DNA of 64,000 bases from Ursus arctos (GCF_023065955.2 NW_026623019.1:18976350-19040349); one strand, 5' to 3'; shown: positions 1 to 12,530, numbered from the stretch's first letter. A program made the numbers and translations. The notes: a model not told the origin generated them from the sequence alone.

Positions 1-910
1 TAATAATGGCTCACAGTCCAAGATGGATCAAACCATCAGTAAAAAAAAAAAAAGTTGGTAAACCCATCTTGAAAAGGGAAATGGAAGGAGTTACTTGCTT
101 GAGTGTAGGATTATCAACGGCCCAGGCAAAGCCCCGCTCATCAGAGGGAGGCACTGCATTCTGTGAAAGTCTCAGGAAGGCTCCCTTGGCCAGATTAACA
201 AGGAAGACAGTGCTTTGACTGGGAAAGAAAAACTCTTCATTCTGAAGTCTTGTTTGAGAACGCACACAATTTAACTTCCCGTTCTTCTCCATCCCTAGGC
301 TAAAATAGCAAAGAAATGAAGGACTGAGTTAATTAAGTGCATATTTTAACAGCATTTATCTGGCATTGATTGGCTGAGACCACTTACAGTAAAGTGTGGA
401 ATAGTTAATACAAGCGCTGGCCATCTCCTAAAGGAGGTGACCTCAAGGTTCTCTAATTGTAGCAGTAATTTATTTAGCTTAAAATGAATGTGTTCTCAAT
501 TAGGTTGGTAGGCATTATAATGACACAAGTGGGATTTATATTTGCTTCTGTCTTGGCTGTAAGGGTTTGGTTATTGGATTTGTTTGCCTATATTTAGTCC
601 TCCAATTCAGGATCCCTCCCTCCCAGTAAAGAACAGGAGGCTGGTTCATACTGATTAATAAGGGCCCGGTCCTAGCGTTACAGATATTGGCCTGATCTCG
701 CCAGAGGCCACGGAGGAGCAGACACGTAGCAGAGCCACCAGAAGTCAACATGATCTGGGGGGTTCTGCTAGTGGGAACTGTTTCTCCCCCAGTGCAGATC
801 CATCCTCATCTTAAATTCGCCCCGTAAATTGGTGCTAAATATGAAAACATGTCACTGCGGGGGCGCTTCAGCATTTACTGCAGGATTGATGTTGTTGGGG
901 TTCATGTTTT
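1..910. other. single-copy-looking DNA, no gene seen
   Basis: Mixed-composition mammalian DNA with a 13-base A run near 41. The small open frames on both strands (70-93 codons) overlap each other, carry no recognisable domain and are short enough to be chance. No repeat family recognised. Confidence 0.5.
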
Positions 911-925
911 AGAAACACACCTTCT

Positions 926-1132
926 GGGGCGCCTGGTGACTCAGCCGTGAAGCGTCTGCCTTGGGCTCAGGGCGTGATCCCAGAGTCCTGGGATCAAGTC
1001 CCGCGTCAGGCTCCCTGCTCTGCTGGGAGCCTGCTTCTTCCTCTCCCACTCCCCCAGATCGTGTTCCCTCTCTCGATGGCTGTCTCTCTCTCTGTCAAAT
1101 AAATAAATAAAATCTTTAAAAAAAAAAAAAAA
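926..1132 (+). mobile_element. Can-SINE (tRNA-derived carnivore SINE)
   Basis: Non-autonomous retroposon presumably mobilised by LINE-1. It shows the tRNA-like head (GGGGCGCCTGGTGACTCAG), the inner promoter-like AGCGTCTGCCTTGGGCTCAG stretch, a TC-rich middle, then AAATAAATAAATAAAATCTT and a poly-A tail. It is flanked by near-identical target-site duplications (AGAAACACACCTTCT at 911-925 and AGAAACACACCTCT at 1133-1146), so both ends are well defined. Full length for the family (~200 bp). Confidence 0.95.
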
Positions 1133-1146
1133 AGAAACACACCTCT

Positions 1147-2224
1147 TCCTGTACTCTGCTAGAGCTGCTCCTCTGTGGCAGAAACAACAGCCATCTGAGA
1201 CGCTCTACTCTCAGACTTGAACTTCTGATTCTATTTGTTCAGATAGGGGAAGCATCTTCACCTTTCCTTGGTCAGATGCGGCAAAGAAATTTTCAAAGTC
1301 AACATGCAAATGGCTGAGTCTTTACCAACTCCGGCCCCACCCAGGTCCCTGTGACTTTTTCAACCTTTGCATGCACGCCAAGTGTGCAGCTAGTAATTCT
1401 GTATGAACAGATAAAACCGATTGTGATTCTCATTTTCATTTATTTACAAGCTGTCAGAGATGAGGGGTGGGTGGCTCCCAGGGTCCCACAGAGGCTGATC
1501 TGGAAGCACAGAACTCAGCCAGTAGATGTCTCTATTAGACTCGTAATCGTGAAGTATTCATGCCCCCTTGGGAGGGTGCCAGCCCTCTCCGGATGAGTGT
1601 AGCCTGCTTGCAAAATGTGTATTTTTGTCCAAAAATTTAAAAAGTCTAAAAAGGAAATCTGGCACTGATCGTCCTTGTGTTCAAGTTTAGGCTGTCAGCT
1701 TCACGACGCACTTTCTGTTTAGATCAACGGGTGGGGTAGGAGGACCCACTCTTTCCCCTGATGGATAGAAGGTTCTCTCCCGTGACAGCCCCCCACCTAA
1801 AATACGACCCCTGTGCAACCTTTCTTCTCCAGGGAATGAAACTAACACTCACCTCAATGTCTGCTCAGAGACGATCTGCTTTGCAATGAGCGCCTTCTTT
1901 TACCAGCACAAATTTATGGTCTTTGAGAAGAATAGAGACTTTTTTTTTTTTTGGTTACATATGCAACAGATTCAAGTAAGTGATCAGACCTGTGCTGGAG
2001 ATGAAAACTCACCGAAGCAAGAAGGGAGCCGTAGCGATGTGTGCTCCAAAGCAGGGTGCTCGCCACCAGCTCACTTTTGTTTGAGGTCCGTCAGTGCCTT
2101 TGCAACCCAGAGGGGCAGTTTGTTCAAGTGTCTACCGGCACAGCAGCGGAGGAGATGAGGGCGTTATAGTTAAAGGTTTTATAACCAAGTCTCAGTTACC
2201 GTGATGCTTCTCGTCTCAGGAAAC
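1147..2224. other. single-copy-looking DNA, no gene seen
   Basis: No recognised repeat, RNA gene or convincing reading frame. A T run lies near 1940-1951. Open frames of 81-90 codons at 1351-1596 and 1886-2158 lack any recognisable motif and are treated as chance. Confidence 0.45.
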
Positions 2225-2360
2225 ACTGTCTGGTAGAAAGAAAATTGGACTGGGCGTTAGGAGATCTGTGTCCCTCTTTTCATTCTCTGGGTGATATCGA
2301 GTTACTTAACCTCTCTGAGCCCGGTTCCCTGTGGCATAGGGATGAGAACAAGAGCAAAGG
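2225..2360 (-). repeat. MIR SINE fragment, reverse orientation
   Basis: Contains the reverse-strand MIR core (GAGTTACTTAACCTCTCTGAG) preceded by the degenerate 'lead' region and followed by a weak version of the CTGTAAAATGGGGA segment. An ancient mammalian-wide SINE; boundaries approximate. Confidence 0.7.
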
Positions 2361-5171
2361 AAGACAAACTTTTTGAAAGAAATTTAAAAATTCTTCCTTC
2401 TCGGGCTTGTCCCAGGGCGTAAATAATATATATAATCCTCCTGAATCGTAGTCAACTCCTGTCGATTCTTTTCCGCCTCCTTCTTTTCCCATTGGTCTGC
2501 TCAACAGGAAGCCTAAGAGTACTTAAAAAAAAAAAAATTGATGAGGGGATTTAATAGGTAAAATGAAACTTTGGGATTATTTGAGCGTATCAGAGGTTTT
2601 TATTTGCTGTGCTCCGTAACACCCTCTTTATTCCGAACATAGGACAGGTGTTCAGAGGCAGAAGATAACACAGACTAAGTGTCAGATTATTCATATCCCC
2701 TTCGATTTGTAAGCTGTTGCTCCAGCTATGTTTTCTTAGCTATTAAACTGTGATAGAGGAAGAATGCCCTTTGCACCAACAAATGTAACCTACCTAAAAA
2801 GCATGATTTAACTTCTTCGTCATCCATGCGTTCATCACCCGGGGTCATTGGTGTGTCCACTGGGAATCTCCTTTATGCATGACCCCTGCTGATGGGGAGG
2901 TGCCGCTCACATCCTGGTTCCTCCTGTCAGGGGATCACTCTACCTTCTGGGAGGAATATCTTCAAGTGAATACCTCCAATGCTAATGGATACATCGGATG
3001 CTAATTAGAATTGAAAGCATTAAGAGAACCCAAATAAGAGGATTTTGCATGCTCAAACTAGTGAGGGGAAGGTGGGTCAGAGAAAAGCCCCAAATAGAAC
3101 TAATGTAACAGGTGGGACTCAGTTGATAAAAGGAAACGTAGCCGGATAGTAGGTGAGGGGAGACGAGGATGATATCTTCAGTACCGGGAATAACAAGAAC
3201 AAAGGAAGACAAACTTTTTGGAGGACGTTGAAAAGCTTTCCCATACTTCGCTGAAAAGAAAGTGTCCTGAAATTGTGAGAGTATTCATACTACACGCAGA
3301 TGTGCGGAGAAAATAAAGATCCTCTATTCCCTAAAGCTGTTATGATCTTCATGGGTAGAAGATGATATCGTAAGGGGAAGAAAGATGAGCTGTTTAAAAT
3401 CTAGTCCAAAATACTGCAGATTTTGACTCAGCCTCTTTGGGAGAGCTGGTCAGTCTTCCAGAATGGGTCTCTATTCCCTGATTCTGTCCTTCCCTGATTC
3501 AGGATTCCTTTGCTCGGGCACAGAAGCTCCTGACTTTTCATCCAGCATCTCCTTCCTCTCCAAGGGCAAACCAGCCAATAAAGCTTGGAAGATAAGCGGG
3601 CCAGGCACTGTGAGACTCCATGCACCGCCCCACGTTCCTCCCTCCCTCTCAGATCAGCAGGTGGCAGGGTGACATCTGTCCTCCCTGCTTTCTGAAGATA
3701 CATATGTTCCTGCACTGGAGTGAGAGAGACTTGCCCACCGTAAACTATAAATGGGGAGGTAATTCAAAACTATTACACCCATTTCAAAACCATGCAAGTT
3801 AAACAGAAAGTTCTTATATGTGTGACTTCAAAGTACTTTAAAAAATTCCCCCTCTTTCGTCACTACAGATGGTCCAGGGTCCAGTTTGTACTTGTTCACA
3901 TTTCAGATTATCAGTTTATAGACAAGATACTTCTACTTTCATTGTTTTAGGCTTTGGGTTCCTGAATGATATATGGGAAAGGGCTCATATTATATAGAAA
4001 CGTATCTTTCTCTTCAGCAATGGTAGGAATGCTATATAAAATTGACACTTCACCCAATTAGGGTAGCACCAAACACTTGAATCCATTTCATGCTAAAGAT
4101 TTTTCCCAGTATCCCTTTCGTAATGCTTACCAGCCAGGCCAAATGGAAACAGTGCACAAAGATGATAATTGCCACTGCAGCCGCTCAGAGAAACAGAACA
4201 TTTTTTTTTGAGAGAGAAGTATCTAGACGAGAGGAACATTGGGACAGACACAGCTCTGAGACACATATGCTTGAAGTCTGTACTCGCTCTGATCAATGGA
4301 GTTTGTGGAGTTTTACTCTGAAAAATGAAGGCTTTACTCAGAAGGTGATGCAGGCTGGCCTTGTCTTGCAGCTGTTTTAGAAGAGCCTGGAATTAATTTT
4401 AATTTTAATAAGTTCATTGGTATGACAGGGCAGGCATGTTTTGTGAAAATCAATATAACCGAACCCCTGTGTGGGGATGGGTTGCACGGTCTCTTTTCTT
4501 GTGCTCTTTCCTTGGTGACCATGTCTGACTGTAAGTCTGCCAAGGCCAAGGCAAACACTTGTTTCCCTACGCCCTTACCCCTCCCATCTAATTTTCTGCA
4601 ATGAGTAGTGTTTGGGAAAGGTAAAGGGTTTAAGGAAATATGCTATTTTTACATGTCTCCAGTCACTGGATTTTTGCCAGCTATATTTCTATACTCCGGT
4701 CAGTGAGCCCAAAATGGATAAATAAATCTACAGAGAGTTTGTGAATTGGCTATTTAGAAAAACAATCTAGCAATTTGTGAAATGTTTCCTTTCTGGCATG
4801 GCACATATAAATATTTCTACATTAACGACCATTGTCAATTTGAGGACCTTTAATAGTCATGCCAAGATTGGAACTTGCGACGATGCAGGAAAAATATGTC
4901 AATATATACACCATTCATATACAGGGTGTCTGCAAAAATATAGAAACGTGGGTAAACACGTGTAACGCCATCAATGCCATCTCTGATCTGTAAAAGCAAT
5001 AATTAATATGTAGTAATATTAAGGTATCTTTGCTAATGTCAGCAAATCTAATAATATTAATAATGATATTAGCAGTGATGCCTTTTCTCCCCTACGTTCG
5101 ACTTTATGGACACACTGCACAATGTGATCCCAAATATTTTGTTTAATGTGTGCATGTTTAAAACAGAAAAA
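2361..5171. other. mostly single-copy DNA, no gene seen
   Basis: About 2.8 kb without a recognisable transposon. Short open frames occur on both strands (for example 95 and 96 codons near 3428-3715 and 4090-4380), overlapping antisense frames and without domain signatures. A 29-bp stretch at 3192-3220 repeats one at 2347-2375 (see findings). Confidence 0.45.
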
Positions 5172-5182
5172 TATACAACCCA

Positions 5183-5379
5183 CTTTTTTAAAAAACTATC
5201 TATTTATTTGGGAGAGAGAGAGAGAGCACTAGTACACAGGCAGGGGGAGTGGCAGGCAGAGGGAGAAGCAGGCTCCTCACTGAGCAGGGAGCCCAATGCA
5301 GGGCTCAAGCCCAAGGTCCTGGGATCATGACCTGAGCTGAAGGCACACGCTTAACCAACTGAGCCACCCAAGTGTCCCT
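5183..5379 (-). mobile_element. Can-SINE, reverse orientation
   Basis: Reads in reverse as poly-T, TCTATTTATTTGGGAGAGAG, a GA-rich middle, GGGATCATGACCTGAGCTGA and GAGCCACCCAAGTGTCCC. Target-site duplications TATACAACCCA flank it at 5172-5182 and 5381-5391. The (TAAA)n part and tRNA head carry a few substitutions, so it is older than the copy at 7585. Confidence 0.95.
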
Positions 5380-5391
5380 ATATACAACCCA

Positions 5392-7567
5392 ATTTTAATG
5401 GTGGTTTTCTCTGTGAGGTGAGGTTATATATCATTTTCATTTTCTTCTCTGTTTCTGATTGTTCTGATATTTCTAATATTAGCATGCTACAGGCACCTAC
5501 TTGGAATCGTGGTTGTGAGGCTCACGCTTTGCAGATAAATGACATTTTAAGAATCTAGGGAGGAGAGAAGTAAAGACAAGAAGTACCAGAAGGTCCAAAT
5601 GTTTATCTCCTAATGCATCGAAACTACTAGTCTTAATATAATCATTTTCTTCCATAGAAGTTTCCAGGAAAAAGACAGAATGCCATAGCATGGTTTCTTC
5701 ACCTCTGATTTCTTTTGTTTCATTTGACCAAACCACCAAAAGCATTCTGAAAACACAACAAAGCTCCTTTAACAGCTATACATTTAAGGGACAAATTATG
5801 CAAAATTTGCCCTTTAGAGGTTTCAAGGAAGAGTAACATATATGTGTATTTACCTGCGTCAAGTATTTTTAAATATGAAGAGGGCTTTAATTCATGCGGT
5901 AACAGAAACAAATCATCAGTTAGATTTATGAGAAGAGATTCGAGAGACTAGCCTAGTGCTAGTCTACAACCAATTCTGCAAGCGCGTTTGTGTAGCCCGA
6001 GTGTGTGCGTGTAGAATTATTACTATAATCTATGGCAATGGTCGGTTCCAAGTTTCCCTGTGATAACGTAGATTGAATTATGCGGTCTAATAACTTGGGA
6101 AAGAGCTTTATCATGAAACTGAATGTGTCCAGTGGTTTTTATATGGCTCCGACCTCTTATAGATCGTTTTCTCTGACACGATTTCTATAGCCTTATAAAA
6201 CTTCTCATATGTTTAACCTGTACGTATGAAACCCACAGATGAAAGCCCCATCCTGCCGGGGCAGCAATCACTTTCTCTATACGGAAGACCACATGTTCCC
6301 ATAAACCTTAAAGACAGAACATAATTTGAGTTTTTCTCTCGTGGAATATTTCTCATGCTTAAGTGTACAACATGACCCAAGCACGTTTAAGGTCCGTTTG
6401 AAAGCTGTTCAAGAACAGAACTGAAAATAGGCAGGGATGGAACGGTTCTGGCCATACCGTCAGAGAGCACTGGCTTCATGCCTCATAGGCATACCTTTCT
6501 CTTGCCTTTGAAAAAATGACCTGTTGGCTATTGTAAGAAAAGAGTTTTCATTCTGTAGACACTGGAACCAGCAGATGATTTACCCCCAGGAAAAAAAATA
6601 ACCACTCCTCCATAGAAGAGACCACATTGCCTACACTGAACCGCATCTGAATGAAGAGAACTCTGCAGGGCACTTTGGTCAGAATGACGGTGTCATCAGC
6701 TACGTCGGTAGATTTTTCTTAATAAAACTCTTCTACCTTGATCAATCCCTGCTCTTCAATTTAGAGCTGAGATTAATTCTCCAAGAGACATTATGGTACA
6801 GTATGAACACTTGAAATCATCTTAGAACTGCTTGCTTTCATATTTGGCGTTAACTATTGTACCACCTTAGAAACTGCTTCTATTGACCTTTAGATTAAAA
6901 ATATGTTGGATTATCATGATTGACACTTTTAAAATGACTCATTCTTGCCAAACACAGCATAACAACATTTAAACATTCCCTTTCCTTTACAACTGCCTCT
7001 ACTTTCATTATACGAAACATGGCTGTATTCTTCACCGTCTCTCATTGCCTAATGTGCTTTTTTTTTTTTTTTTTCCTTCGGAGTTCAAGAAGATTTACAT
7101 TTGGAGCTAAATGTTTCAGTGATTGCTCTGTTGGGTTTCATTATACCAGTGTAGTTAATCAAAGCAAGTCTGGCCTTGCTACCATGATTCATTGTATGGT
7201 TTTTTGAACTTAATCATTTACACAGAATGAATACACACATTATCACCGGGGCTGGATTTCTTTAACAGCCTGCATGACACAGTGCTGTAATACCTTTGTC
7301 AACTGCTGGCTCCCGAGAATGTCACAGTAGCTAGCAGTTTTTTGTTAAGACATTTCATTGATGGGCTTTCGATTAGAAAGAAGCAGATAGGAAGTCCCTG
7401 GGTGGCGCTATGCAGAGCAGAGGAAATGCCCGTTGACTTGACTCATCTCCAACTGGGCTACCTGGAAATCCTCTCGTTTGGACGTAATGTTTCTGTCCAT
7501 GGTGTGTATGGTCTTCCTGATCATAATTAACAAGTAGCCTTTCTTCCGCCTCATCCCTAATCCCATC
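5392..7567. other. single-copy-looking DNA, no gene seen
   Basis: AT-leaning sequence with no recognised repeat apart from a T run near 7060-7074. Open frames are at most 82 codons and have no recognisable domain. Confidence 0.45.
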
Positions 7568-7584
7568 ATAAATTATTGACCCCT

Positions 7585-7791
7585 GGCGCCTGGGTGGCAC
7601 AGCGGTTAAGCGTCTGCCTTCAGCTCAGGGCGTGATCCCGGCGTTGTGGGATCGAGCCCCACATCAGGCTCCTCCGCTATGAGCCTGCTTCTTCCTCTCC
7701 CACTCCCCCTGCTTGTGTTCCCTCTCTCGCTGGCTGTCTCTATCTCTGTCAAATAAATAAATAAAATCTTAAAAAATAAAAAATAAAAAAA
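7585..7791 (+). mobile_element. Can-SINE, young-looking copy
   Basis: Full-length tRNA-derived SINE with the GGCGCCTGGGTGGCACAGCG head, TGATCCCGGCGTTGTGGGAT inner segment, GGCTCCTCCGCTATGAGCCT, TC-rich middle and AAATAAATAAATAAAATCTT tail. It is bounded by a perfect 17-bp target-site duplication (ATAAATTATTGACCCCT at 7568-7584 and 7792-7808). The CACAGCGGTTAAG / CTCCTCCGC variant is the one I associate with bear genomes, which supports recent insertion in that lineage. Confidence 0.97.
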
Positions 7792-7992
7792 ATAAATTAT
7801 TGACCCCTGGCATCTGGGTAGGGTTTGGCAGATCTCGGATTTGGGGGACAGCCTAAGAGAATTACTGGGATTGCTGTTTTTACACAGAAGAAGCTAATTG
7901 TGTTAAGTATTAACACCTGTGAACTGGGTCTAACACATCTAGTTTCTGTGTGTAAAAGTCAAGTCCAGTGATGCTCCCCTTGACACCCCATT

Positions 7993-7993
<1 letters not shown>

Positions 7994-8033
<40 letters not shown>
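7994..8033 (+). repeat. (CA)n microsatellite
   Basis: Uninterrupted CA dinucleotide run of about 20 units. Perfect runs of this length are usually length-polymorphic. Confidence 0.97.
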
Positions 8034-8035
<2 letters not shown>

Positions 8036-8200
8036 GCAGATTCACTTTTAACCAGAACAAGTGGAGGGAGGGAGTCTACTCCAGGCTCATGGAGGTCAGT
8101 TGTCAGTTTTTCGAGAATTTTGTAAATGCTTTGTTAAGCACAGCCATTATTAAAAAAATCAAAGTATATAAACTTTTAAGTAAATCAATTATATATTTTA

Positions 8201-8384
8201 TTTTTTAAAGATTTTATTTATTTGAGGGAGAGCAAGAGCTCGAGCAGAGTGGGGGGGGGAGCAGAGGGACAAGCAGACACCCCCACTTAGCAGGGAGCCT
8301 GATGCAGAACTCGATCCCAGGACCCTGGGGTCATGACCTAAGCTGAAGGCAGACACTTAACCGACTGAACCACCCAGGGTCCCC
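8201..8384 (-). mobile_element. Can-SINE, reverse orientation
   Basis: Reverse-strand SINE with AAAGATTTTATTTATTTGAG, a GA-rich middle with a G9 run, GGTCATGACCTAAGCTGAAG and CCACCCAGGGTCCCC. Near-perfect target-site duplications (TCAATTATATATTTTA 8185-8200; TCAGTTATATATTTTA 8385-8400). Confidence 0.95.
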
Positions 8385-8740
8385 TCAGTTATATATTTTA
8401 AAAGGTAATAAATACTCAAAACTCATCACTTTCTGTGTATTTCACTAAATTGTACTATTCTCTATGCCCTTGAGGTCCTCTGTGTCTAGTGTATCTGTGT
8501 GATGGAAACAGGATATGACAGCATACTGCCACACTTCTCTTCCCAACTTCACACTCAGTGACGTCACCTCAGTAGCCTGAAATCAGCCATGATGAGAGTA
8601 TTTACATTATGAAAATCACAAACGCTATAAACCAGGACTTGACTTGATCTACCATTTTGCCTCTTCCTCGATTGTGAAGTAGATACCACTTTTATTTGCC
8701 TACCAGAAAACTCAACTAAGTCAGTCTCAGAAAAGTTCAG

Positions 8741-8957
8741 GGGCACCTGGGTGGCTCAGTTGGTTAAGCGACTGCCTTCAGCTCGGGTCATGATCCCAGG
8801 GTCCTGGAGTTGAGCCCCGTGTCAGGCTCCCTGCTAACAAAGCAGGGGAGTCTGCTTCTCCCCCTCCCCCTGTTCATGCTCTCTCTCTCGGTCTCTCTTT
8901 CAAATAAATAAATAAAATCTTTAAAAAAAAAAAAAAAGGAAGAAAGAAAAAAAGAAA
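8741..8957 (+). mobile_element. Can-SINE, forward orientation
   Basis: Forward SINE with head GGGCACCTGGGTGGCTCAGT, GGTCATGATCCCAGGGTCCT, GGCTCCCTGC and tail AAATAAATAAATAAAATCTT, followed by A and GAAA-rich sequence. Likely duplications GAAAAGTTCAG (8730-8740) and GAAAAGCGCAG (8958-8968) differ at two bases. It lies head-to-head with the reverse copy at 8201-8384. Confidence 0.93.
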
Positions 8958-8968
8958 GAAAAGCGCAG

Positions 8969-10878
8969 TAAATAATCTGGCCATAAGATTCCACTGCCGA
9001 TGTTTTCTGACTTCAAAATCCGTTCTGTTAAGTCTTGTGGTCTCTACCTCCCCTCCAGTGGAACTTTAACACGTCACTCTACCTGTACACTCATAAAAAC
9101 TATTAGTGGCAGTAACTGGTGTTTGGTGTATTTGTTGTGGTCCTCGAGTTAGATACCACTTAAGTACATTTAAGTTTAAACTTTTTCTGTCAACCAGAGA
9201 GCCAGTTGTTATACATTTACCGACATATCACTCTCCGGAATTGGAGGTCCAATTTAAACGAATCTACCCCCAGGAATGACCAGGCTCGGCTACTGCAGTC
9301 CGATCACTTGACTTTCCCATCCTCCTTGCGTCTCTTCCGTGCCATCTCCTAACGCCAGAAAACACGGAGAAGGATTCCTAGAAAAGCAACGTGAAGGTGA
9401 TAGAAATGCGAAATGAGAAAAGGAGGCAGTTATACAGACATGCAAAGAAGCGCTGGGTTTGATAGGCTTTGAAAGAATCAGGGATCCAACTACCTGAGCC
9501 TGTCCTCTCTGTGCCGTTCTGATTTGCCTTCCATGGAGAAAACAACCTCTTCGTGGGAAACGCAGGGTACATGATCAACCAAGTCCTGCCTGGCTGATGC
9601 AGGATAAAGGAAGTGAATGGCGTGGTAGGCTGGGAGCCAGAGACTGATAAAATTATACGGGGCCCACGCACTTGTGTTTCAGATTTTCTTAGCATTATTT
9701 GTGTGCACGCTCACAAAAGGAGCACGAAGCTACTCTTTGTGTGTGGTAGTCACATCTGGTGTGGGAGTGAGGCTGAAATGTGCGCATGCCCTATCGGTGG
9801 CACTTCTCTAATGGGATGTTCTGTCCCCACCCCCACTCCAAAGCTCTTTACATGGTGATCCAGAAACCTGACCTCTGACACATTGCAGTCTTTTGGTTCG
9901 TTACTGGTACCACATGCAGCAAGAATTCCCTTCAGCTTCACCGCTGACCCTGAAAGTCATGCCTTTCGCACAACTTTATCTACTATGGCATAAAAATTGG
10001 TTTTTCAAAAACTATTAGTCACAGCGAATACTTTCCTCATGTGGACTGTCATCAACATCCTTGCCTGTTTGGTCACTTCGGATGGAAAGAAACTGAGAAG
10101 TTTCTGCCTCACTCCTGACTCAAAGAGGCCCTCGATAGCTCGTTATGGAAATTGTTTGGTGTGTTGCAATTAGATATAAATCACACTCTAACTTTCCAAG
10201 AAGTCTTGTCCCTAAATGCAAAAGAAAAGAAAGGAAGAAAAAAGAAAAAAGTGATAGCAAAACTCTTAAGGAAGTTATAAAACTTGTGTGCAAAGGTATC
10301 AAGGAAAGAAGGTAACAGAACGCATTTAACTGTAAAGCCTAAAAATTAAAAACTGAAGAGAGCTTATCACAAAATTATTGTCCGTTGTTGGGATTCCCTT
10401 TATTCTCTTCTTAACAATGCATTACAGCATTTTCCTCCTCGGTTGGACTGAGAATAAAGTATTTTGCAAATAGGGGTTGCGCCAAAACGCTAGTCCACTG
10501 GCTGATTTCAAAAGCGGTGGGATTCTACAAATTGACCCATTAAGCAGCTGCTCCCACCTAAAAGTTACCCCTGTTAACAGTAAAATGCAAGATTAGACCT
10601 CACATTGTCTCAGTAATGGTGTTCTCACCTAGTGTTCAAATCCTATATGTCAGAATTCTAATCAGGTAACAAGATGCTGAGAACATAGGTGGTGAGGTGC
10701 CCGAAGGTTGGCCTTCTATGCTATTCCATGCTATGTTATTAAGGAAAGCTTCTAGCGAACTTGAGGTTTAACTGAAAGAAAAAATAAGCATTGGTTTCAC
10801 ACAGTAAAACTTTAGGGGGGGGAAAAGCTAAGAACATGCTTTGGTGTAACTCATTTTTGTCAAATGAGCAATTTCTAT
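8969..10878. other. single-copy-looking DNA, no gene seen
   Basis: No transposon recognised. The largest open frame (105 codons, minus strand, 9378-9695) has no recognisable domain and overlaps other frames. An A/GA-rich stretch lies at about 10210-10250. Confidence 0.45.
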
Positions 10879-10985
10879 TCTGGAGTCTGGCTTTAGGCTG
10901 CTAGAATGTTCTGCAACTCGGGCCAAGTCACTTTAACTCGCCCACTGTCATACCTATTGTGAAAAGGGGAAAATAAGACCATCTT
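10879..10985 (-). repeat. MIR SINE fragment, reverse orientation
   Basis: Shows reverse MIR core elements: TCTGGAGTCTGG, GGGCCAAGTCACTTTAACTC and a degraded GTGAAAAGGGGAAAATAAG. Directly abuts an MLT1 LTR. Confidence 0.65.
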
Positions 10986-10990
10986 CATCT

Positions 10991-11317
10991 ATTTGGGGTT
11001 CTAGAACAAAATACCATATGTGACCATATGTGACAAATTACCAAGGTGACTTAGAAACAACAGAGATTTATTTCTCATGGTTCTACGAGCTGGAAGGCCA
11101 AGATGAGGTTCTGGTGAGGACTTCCTCCTAGTTCATATATGACCATATTTGCTATGTCCTCACGTGGTAGAAAGGGTACAAGGTTTCTGGAGTCTCTTTC
11201 ATAAAGGCTCCACCCTTATAATCTAATCACATTCCAAAGGCCTCACCTCCCAACACAATCTCACTGGAGATTAGTTTCAACGTATGAATTTGGTGGGGGA
11301 CACAGTCTATAGCAAAT
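10991..11317 (-). repeat. MLT1-type LTR (ERVL-MaLR), reverse orientation
   Basis: Long terminal repeat of an ancient mammalian MaLR retrotransposon; no internal genes are attached. Diagnostic pieces in reverse order are AACAAAATACCATATGTGAC, AACAGAGATTTATTTCTCA, TGGAAGGCCAAGATGAGG, TCCTCACGTGGTAGAAAGGG, GGCTCCACCCTTATAATC and CAACGTATGAATTTGGTGGG. A 10-bp tandem (CATATGTGAC twice) lies near its start. Confidence 0.8.
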
Positions 11318-12530
11318 GCATCATTGAAATATTTCCCTGGTGTTCTGGCAGATGACAAGTCTGGCCTTGGTACCTGCAAGTGCTCAGAAGGCCAGTCCAG
11401 GGCAATACTGCTGCATCCCTGGGACAATTGTGGGGGGAGGTGCGGGGGGAGAGTAAAGAAGTCAGTCTGAAGGAGAGAGATACAGCTGCAGTGAGCTTTC
11501 TCAGAGCAAAGCAGGATTCTGGCCTCTTGAGTCTGTGAAACACTCAAATTCACTGAAAGCAGAGAGGAGGAGGACTATATATATTTATATATTGATCTGC
11601 ATGCTGGGGTTTCAAATGTGATTCATTATGTACCATTTCCTTTACCCTAATCCATCTGCTAAGGTTCTCTTCTGCTGTGCAGAAGGAATTTGAAAAAGAA
11701 ATGCGACTTTAACTGGGAAGAGAGTAACAGCATGACATAGTTAGAACCACCTGCACTAAAAAAGATTCAAGATGGTATTTGTCAAATATTGGAAGATGTG
11801 TGTCTGCTAGCTGAGGGATAACGGGATGTTTTCAGAGACTGTTTTAAAGTTCTATGGCCAAGAAAAAAAAAAGGCTGCATTTGCTTCTCATAATAGTGGT
11901 TATCGTTTCTCTTGTGAAATGTTTATCTACTGGTGATCTCACTACGGCTTCCTTTGGATTGTCTTCTTGTTTTATTTTCTCTCACTAGAAAAAGCAAACA
12001 TCTTGGTTCCTGTCTTTTTCTATTATAAGTACCTAGCATGTGCAAAGTTAAAACAAAGACTGCACATTTCCAAGGAACTGGATAAGTACAGTCAAGTGGA
12101 TCCTAATGGAAATGCCGTGGTGTGGGCATTTGGTTACAAATGCTTGTTGATTCTGTAAGAAGTGGAGGACAGATGGATCAAGAAGGGGGTGGTGCTGGTG
12201 AGAGAAGAGAGAATGAAATAAACAGAACTCCCTAGTGAATAAAACACTACTATTCAACTCAACTTAGAACTCGTAGGCTATGCTTTATATATGTGTCATA
12301 CTGAATTTCATGTGTTGAAATCAGCTGGTAATTCAGGGATTAGCAAACTTATGTATCATACCTATATGGGCATTTAAGTTTTAGTCTACTGACTTGCTTA
12401 TTATCCACACATCCTAGAAGATACTAACTCCACCAAAGTGTATTTTTGAGCTTGACCAGGTGTTTATTGTAGCTGCTTATTTTCTTTTGTTCCTGACTCT
12501 AAAAAATTTTTTATCATAAAAGTAATAGAA
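11318..12530. other. no gene seen; mostly unassigned
   Basis: Contains a short run of alternating AT at 11578-11592 and an A run near 11864. The 108- and 78-codon minus-strand open frames at 11227-11553 partly overlap the MLT1 LTR and are not considered genes. Confidence 0.45.

Noticed and set aside
926..1132. tRNA gene candidates from tRNA-like heads of the SINEs
   Set aside because: The tRNA-derived heads are part of Can-SINEs with a TC-rich body and poly-A tail; they are not tRNA genes.
7994..8033. CRISPR-like regular repeats in the window (CA, GATA and 35-bp arrays)
   Set aside because: These are ordinary eukaryotic tandem repeats without unique spacers; the genome is mammalian.
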